A stretch of 25,662 nt of DNA from Bugula neritina (taxonomy: Eukaryota > Bryozoa > Gymnolaemata > Cheilostomatida > Bugulidae), in the NCBI GenBank assembly GCA_964035545.1, contig CAXIUT010000212.1, forward strand, positions 1 through 25,662. The letters are read 5' to 3'. Below, one piece after another: positions 20,799 to 25,662 of this stretch. The translations under genes were made by a program, and so were the position numbers. How positions within the stretch are numbered: the first letter of the stretch is position 1; every line of letters begins with the position of its first letter. The notes below the pieces were generated by a model. It saw only the letters and a list, made by a program, of their open reading frames with translations. It made no database searches and was not told the origin of the DNA.

Positions 20799-22761
20799 AT
20801 GAAAAACTAATTAGAAAAAGGCACCAACAAAAGACTATGGAATAAAGACGTATATCAGTCATAATTTAGTAAGATTAGTTACTCAGATCGATAGTTACTT
20901 CAAGTTCTACTCCGAAATGGGCCTTTATTTCAGATCAATTCAATCAAAAAATAAAATAGCAGGGAGATAGTTTGCATATCAATAGAACTAATAAACAATG
21001 TAGATAAAGGTATTATATAATTTGATATATAGATGGCAAAATCATTTGAATCCTTTACTAAAGAATAATGTACCATGGTCAGATGAGGAACACGAAAGTT
21101 TATTCAAATTATTTCAAAAACATTCTCATAAGTGGTGTGACTTATCTATAAAGTTGACTTAGTTAGGTTTTGAGAAACGAAGTGATAATAATATAAAAAA
21201 CTATTTTTATTCTGCTCTTAAAAGATAACTAAAAAGAATTAACGAAGTCATTCGCTTAAACAATAAAGATATCAAAAAGAGAAAAAGCTAAGTTCATAAT
21301 TATTCATAAAAATACAGCTATAAAGAACGATTAAGTCTTTAACGGTAAATTAAAAAAAATAACATAATCAAATCTAGTCAGTCTAATTCTCAAAATCAAG
21401 CATCCCATCAAAATGGAGTAGCAATAACTACATATAATAAAAGAGATAGATCAAGATCTGATAAGTAAAAATATTATTGATAGCATAGTAGAAGGCAGAT
21501 AAAAAATATGTCATCAGCAACCAATGTTCATAAATGTATCGATAGTTCTTCACTAGAATTAAGAGACCAACTCATCGATCTGATTATCCATAAAGGGTAA
21601 GAACTAGATAAAGATCACATTTTAAAACTAGCTAAAAATATGTTGGAAATTAGCAGGAAAAGCAAAAAGAAAAATAACAAACAATAAATCACACTTACTC
21701 AAACTTAAAATACTAAAAATATCAATAATATCTACAACTATCAAGGCAATAACAAATCCCATTAAAATAATCTACCTTAATAACCTCAAAATGTTTAAGC
21801 ATTTAATGAAAAAGATGCCATCAATAAACTTATGAAGTAAGATACAGTCAAATAATAACACAAATAACTACTATAAAGAAGCAATATATCATTTCCCCCT
21901 CGCTCTGATGGAGGTTTTGATCCTTCCTAAACGTCAACTTTATCTCCTCAATGGACTACAGCCGAGGATACCTAGACAGAAGCAGTTAGCTCTATGCAAG
22001 TAGCTTCTTTCCCTCTCAACCTTATGGAGGTATCTTCGGTGGTGGTAGTTTTGAACCATCCTATACATTAAAAAGTCCATTTACTATTCAAAACACAAAT
22101 CCGTCAGATATAATAAAGTACTAGAAATAATAAGAATGAAAATAATAGTTTTTTGAATGATATAAAATAAGTACAAACAACTCAAATTCAACCAGGTCAA
22201 TTCGAATTCCATCTTCCTAATCATTCAGGATTCACACCTCTTTTCCCCTAACAACCCTCCCCGAAATAGTAAATATCAAATCGAGCAATGTGCAACAGTC
22301 AAATGATATCGAGTTGGCCTTTACTTCATTCCCAATAATAGAAGAAGAGTTTGATGGGATAAAAGAAGTAATCGGATAACATATCCCAGATGATGGGCCA
22401 TTCTTTTGTTTTTCAGTAGAACAAACAAGATATAAATCAAAATTTACTAGGATCGCAACCTTTCGATAACAACTATAATATGAATTTGATCAATAATAGA
22501 AGTGGAAACTACAATATCAACTTGAGCAATAGTGGCAACCTCAACCAAAGTGGTCATCTTCAAAGTGCCAATTTCAATTATAATATCGTCAATCTGAATA
22601 ATAGTTCTTATTTGGGCAATAATAGCAATCTGGACGGCAGCAGTGATAAAAAGAGTAGAAATAATAGCGGAAATAGCAATGGAAATAGCCAAGAAGATAA
22701 TTGGATGTTTACGCTACCTGCCAACAATAAAAGCAGCTTTCAACCTTATGAGTAAAAATGA
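20799..22761 (+). CDS. R2R3-type MYB DNA-binding protein
   Basis: Two MYB repeats at the N-terminus: WNKDEDELLRSIV with RTNKQCRERWQNHLNPLL, then VPWSDEEHESLFKLFQKH with RSDNNIKNYFYSALKREL. The regular Trp spacing and the QCRERW and NxIKN recognition-helix motifs are clear. By family it is a nuclear sequence-specific transcription factor or related regulator. Introns at 20850-20869 (20 nt), 21010-21032 (23), 21465-21488 (24, acceptor may be 3 nt later), 22269-22285 (17) and 22368-22389 (22). Another pair, 21933-21961 and 22118-22148, is uncertain because the unspliced frame is also open. The C-terminal half is Asn/Ser/Gln-rich with NSGN-like repeats. About 598 aa. Telomeric tract 3 lies just upstream. 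Confidence 0.85.
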
Positions 22762-22841
22762 TATCTTTAACGTTATCTTCTATTTTGTATTTTAATAATA
22801 GAAGATATATTAAATATCCTAAAATAAACGAAAGAAAGATA

Positions 22842-23348
22842 TCAGTTTTATTTACATTCCCTCCCCATCAACAACTTAACGAATTCCTAAAAATCAATCT
22901 AATCTTTTCCATGATTTCCAACATTTTTAAATATTTCCTCGAGCTAGCTATTAGTCAAAGGCCTTTCTAAATTTTTCATAACCTGATTTAATTCTTCAGC
23001 AGATATGGACCCATTTCCATCTCGATCAAATATTTTAAAAGCCCTTGAGAACTAGGTACTGGGATTAGATTTTTTCATAATTCTTTATCATTGATCAAAT
23101 ACGTATGCATTAGATGTAAAAACTATTAACAATCTATTGTGCCATTATGATCGAAATCTATCTCACTTATCAGTTAGTCTATTTTTGAATCTGAAAGATT
23201 TTAACCCAAAGCTCCCATCAGCAGACATAATTACTATAGTTATCAGGTTAAGTACTTATTTCGATATTACAGAGTTGTCGTCGATATCGAATTCATCAAA
23301 TATTTTACGGAAATACAACTAGTATTAAGTATTCATCTAGTCACTCAT
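22842..23348 (-). CDS. Calmodulin-like four-EF-hand protein
   Basis: 154 aa after two introns, 23234-23255 (22 nt) and 23083-23102 (20 nt). Loop sequences: [36 protein letters not shown], and a degenerate fourth (GNHGKDEIDFEE). Position 12 of the first, second and fourth loops is a TAA or TAG codon, which must be Glu for calcium binding. The length and two-lobe layout match calmodulin, centrin and troponin C; identity to calmodulin is clearly partial and loop 4 probably does not bind calcium. It converges on the MYB gene with 80 nt between stops. Confidence 0.9.
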
Positions 23349-23539
23349 CCTTTTTAAATTTAGAAATTAATAATAACAACCATAATATTCCATTTTCAAA
23401 AAGACTTAATATCAATGATATATACATTTAGATTTTATCTAATAGGTAAAGTAAACTACTTTAGCATTTTCATGAGATACTACTACAATTATTACTAGAG
23501 AGATACCTTTTTATAATATTGTATTTAAATTTAAAAGAG

Positions 23540-24340
23540 ATGCCTCGTTTAGTAAATCAAACAGATCTCGCTGACAATCCTGATGACTAAGAATATTAAC
23601 ATAGACCAGTATAAAACTTTGGACTTTCAATGCTTCAATCAATGGGATTTTCTAAAGATAAAGGAATAGGCAAAAATAATAAAAACAACATCCAAGATAT
23701 AGTCATTCTCAAGCCGAGACCTAAGGGTTTAGGTCTAGGCGCATAATAAAACAAATAAACTAAACCTCCTTAATTTTCATAAGGAAATTACGTAATTATC
23801 ACTGAAAAATAACACAAAGATCTTTTCGGTATCATTCTTTAAGTTCAATAAACTCACCTATTAGTAGAATTGCTAAAAAGTAATTCTACTATTCAAATCA
23901 AGAAAAAATATACTAAGGTAGTATCAAATCAATAAGTAAAAGAAGAATAAGATAAAGTAGATAAAGATCAATCTCATAAAAAGAAGAGGTTGAAATGGAT
24001 AGTGCCAGGAATAAAAGTTAAAATAACTGATAAAAATTCAAATCTATACCTAAAAAACAGTACTAGTTACTGACCTTATTAAGTGAACGTTAATTTTAGT
24101 GTTGTTATCATGGAGAATCAGGAAATAAAACTATAAGAGATCTTAGATAAAAAGATGTTCAGACAGTAATACCAAAGCAAGGACAAACAATACTTATACT
24201 AAAAGGGTCACAATCGAGGATAAAAAGCACAGTTATATGGACGATAAAAAAAGAATTAAAAAGTTATTGTACAAACTTTTAACTAACTAGAACTCATCAA
24301 CTTAACTTAAGATGATATCTCATAGTTTGTTTAACTTTGA
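23540..24340 (+). CDS. GPKOW: GPKOW/Spp2-type G-patch splicing factor
   Basis: 258 aa. A G-patch at about 24-72 (VENFGLSMLQSMGFSKDKGI, then KPRPKGLGLGA) is of the Spp2/MOS2/GPKOW kind, which activates the DEAH helicase Prp2/DHX16 in the spliceosome. A KOW-like segment follows (EGNYVIITEKEHKDLFGIIL) and a second basic region begins KWIVPGIKVKITDKN; the C-terminus (KVIVQTFNELELINL) resembles the last KOW block of GPKOW. One intron at 24060-24083 (24 nt); an 18-nt alternative (24066-24083) keeps the same frame and adds two residues. Human GPKOW is longer (476 aa). Its plus-strand neighbour is another spliceosomal protein. Confidence 0.85.
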
Positions 24341-24377
24341 TTCACTTATTGTTGATATTGATATTTTGATTTCTATA

Positions 24378-24460
24378 GGGGTTGGGGTTGGGGGTTGGGG
24401 TTGGGGTTGGGGTTGGGGTTGGGGTTGGGGTTGGGGTTGGGGGTTGGGGTTGGGGTTGGG
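24378..24460. repeat. Internal telomeric tract 4 with two five-G units
   Basis: 83 nt of G4T2 repeat, same orientation as the right telomere. Two units (around 24390 and 24440) have five G instead of four. It lies 37 nt after the GPKOW-like stop and 18 nt before the proposed MFAP1-like start. Confidence 0.97.
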
Positions 24461-24478
24461 AAGCCTAAGTTGATAAAA

Positions 24479-25541
24479 ATGATAGAAATAAATAAGATAG
24501 ATAGAGGTCTAGGTCTAGAGATAGAGAAGGTATTGAAAGTACTCATAAGGATCCTAAAATTAAAATAGAATAGACTAATGTTAATAGTCGTAAAGCAAGA
24601 CTTGAAGCAATGAAAAAAGCAAGACAACAATAATAAAATCAATAACAAAAACCATAGTAAGTATAAATCATAGTTAAACTTTAATAACCATAAAAAAAAA
24701 TATAAAAACCTCGATTAATTGAACAATAAAAACAATAAAAACAAAAAATCTAAACAAAACAATAAAACATCCAAAACCAATAAAATTCTTAATAATAAGA
24801 ATAAGAATAATAAGACCCAGCAAATCTAAATATTATTAGGAAGCCAATATTCATATCAAAAGAATATCGAGAATCAAATGAAAATATGTAGGACTAATTA
24901 AAATAATAGCAAAGAAAAAGAAAAAACATAAGATATACTACTAAAATGCTTCTAGAACAACAAAAATATGAAGATTCTTAAGAATAAAATTAACTATCTG
25001 ATTCGTAAAATTAAAATAATCCCAACGGAATCAATGATGATGATACTGCAGATTAATAACTACAGTTTTAGTTATGGAAAATAAGATAACTTAATAGAAT
25101 CAGACACTCTCTAGAATAAAAAAGAAAACATTAAATGGATAAAGCCTAATTATAAAGAAGAAGACAAATGAACAACGAAGCCATCCTTATCTAAAATAAA
25201 CGACTAGGGTCTGATGCTACTGAAGGATAAACTTAAACCAAATATACCTTTATGCAAAAATACTATCACAAAGGAGCCTTTTATCAAGATAGCTAAGATT
25301 AAGTATTCAAAAGAGATTATAACTTGCCAACTCCTATGGAAATGCAAGATAAAAGCTTATTACCATAAATATTGCAGAAAAGAGTAGGTAATTTTGAAAG
25401 AAAGGACAAAGTAAACATACTCACTTGACTGCTTAAGATACCAGTGATCTTAACCCTTTGACCAGACCTGACTAAAGCTTGCTTTAATATTGGAAGAAAA
25501 GAACAGCAGGATATAAAGGATCAAGAGGTAGAAATGTTTGA
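24479..25541 (+). CDS. MFAP1: MFAP1-type spliceosomal protein
   Basis: 341 aa after a 20-nt intron (24507-24526) and a 17-nt intron (25384-25400, or equally 25388-25404). Charged N-terminus with a Glu run; RKPIFISKEYRE matches the KPVF block; LWKIRELNRIRHSLEEKRKH matches the WKxRELKRIKR block; KYTFMQKYYHKGAFYQDSED and RDYNLPTPMEM match the family's most conserved stretch, followed by HTHLTAEDTS. MFAP1 is a B-complex spliceosome component. The start is uncertain: ATG at 24479 needs intron 1; unspliced, the SR-rich frame has no ATG before 24610 and runs back into the telomeric tract. Last gene; the right telomere begins 58 nt after its stop. Confidence 0.88.
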
Positions 25542-25599
25542 ATAATGTTATTCGTATAAACTCAATCATTTATTTCATTATATTTGATAATAAAATATA

Positions 25600-25662
25600 G
25601 GGGTTGGGGTTGGGGTTGGGGTTGGGGTTGGGGTTGGGGTTGGGGTTGGGGTTGGGGTTGGG
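25600..25662. repeat. Right telomere, G4T2 repeats
   Basis: Ten GGGGTT units plus GGG, running to the end of the window with the G-rich strand outward. With the C4A2 array at the left end this makes the window a complete linear chromosome. Confidence 0.97.

Noticed and set aside
148-25541. TAA/TAG read as glutamine (Tetrahymena/Paramecium code)
   Set aside because: It puts Gln at invariant Glu sites (DTAGQE, EF-hand position 12, ZIP metal sites), while real Gln tracts use CAA/CAG.

Overview
The window is a complete 25.7 kb linear chromosome with a telomere at each end: C4A2 repeats at 1-81 and G4T2 repeats at 25600-25662. It looks like a somatic (macronuclear) chromosome of a ciliate. TGA is the only stop codon. 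TAA and TAG are sense codons, and conserved sites show that they mean glutamate, not glutamine. The DTAGQE motif of the Rab gene has TAG at its Glu, the last position of several EF-hand loops is TAA or TAG, and the two ZIP-transporter helices carry them at the metal-site Glu. Long Gln tracts are written almost only with CAA/CAG. This is the peritrich nuclear code (NCBI table 30), so the likely host is a peritrich (Vorticella/Carchesium/Epistylis group). Spliceosomal introns are tiny: most are exactly 20 nt, range about 17-24, usually GTA...TAG or GTA...AAG. Reading frames only become continuous once they are removed.

Layout, left to right. 148-796 (+) is an EF-hand protein with a Gln/Tyr/Pro tail. 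1181-2161 (-) is a formiminoglutamase/arginase-family enzyme. 2813-3614 (+) is unknown. 4339-4754 (+) is a small acidic secreted or anchored protein. 4924-7165 (+) is a large Gln-rich protein with a C-terminal coiled coil. 7194-7874 (-) is a Cys-rich RING protein. 8056-8899 (-) is a BAP31-like ER protein, divergent from 9118-10432 (+), a FAF2/UBXD8-like p97 adaptor. 10474-11981 (-) is a polycystin-like channel. 12107-12706 (+) is unknown. 12707-14469 (-) is a Der/EngA double GTPase. 14624-15913 (-) is a coiled-coil protein. 15972-16943 (-) is a ZIP metal transporter. 16985-19189 (-) is a protein-kinase-like protein. 19229-19612 (-) is a small unknown. 19527-20457 (-) is a Rab GTPase. 20799-22761 (+) is an R2R3-MYB protein. 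22842-23348 (-) is a calmodulin-like protein. 23540-24340 (+) is a GPKOW/Spp2-type G-patch splicing factor. 24479-25541 (+) is an MFAP1-type splicing factor.

Genes are packed tightly. One convergent pair has abutting stop codons that together form TGATCA. Functional neighbours include an ER quality-control pair (BAP31 and FAF2) and two adjacent spliceosome factors (GPKOW and MFAP1).

The most unusual feature is four internal G4T2 tracts (16997-17072, 19645-19719, 20688-20738, 24378-24460), as long as the real telomeres and all in the orientation of the right end. Each lies 18-60 nt upstream of a start codon. Two of them are also entered by an upstream reading frame that has not yet met a stop, so the telomere repeat would be translated as Asn-Pro or Pro-Thr repeats.
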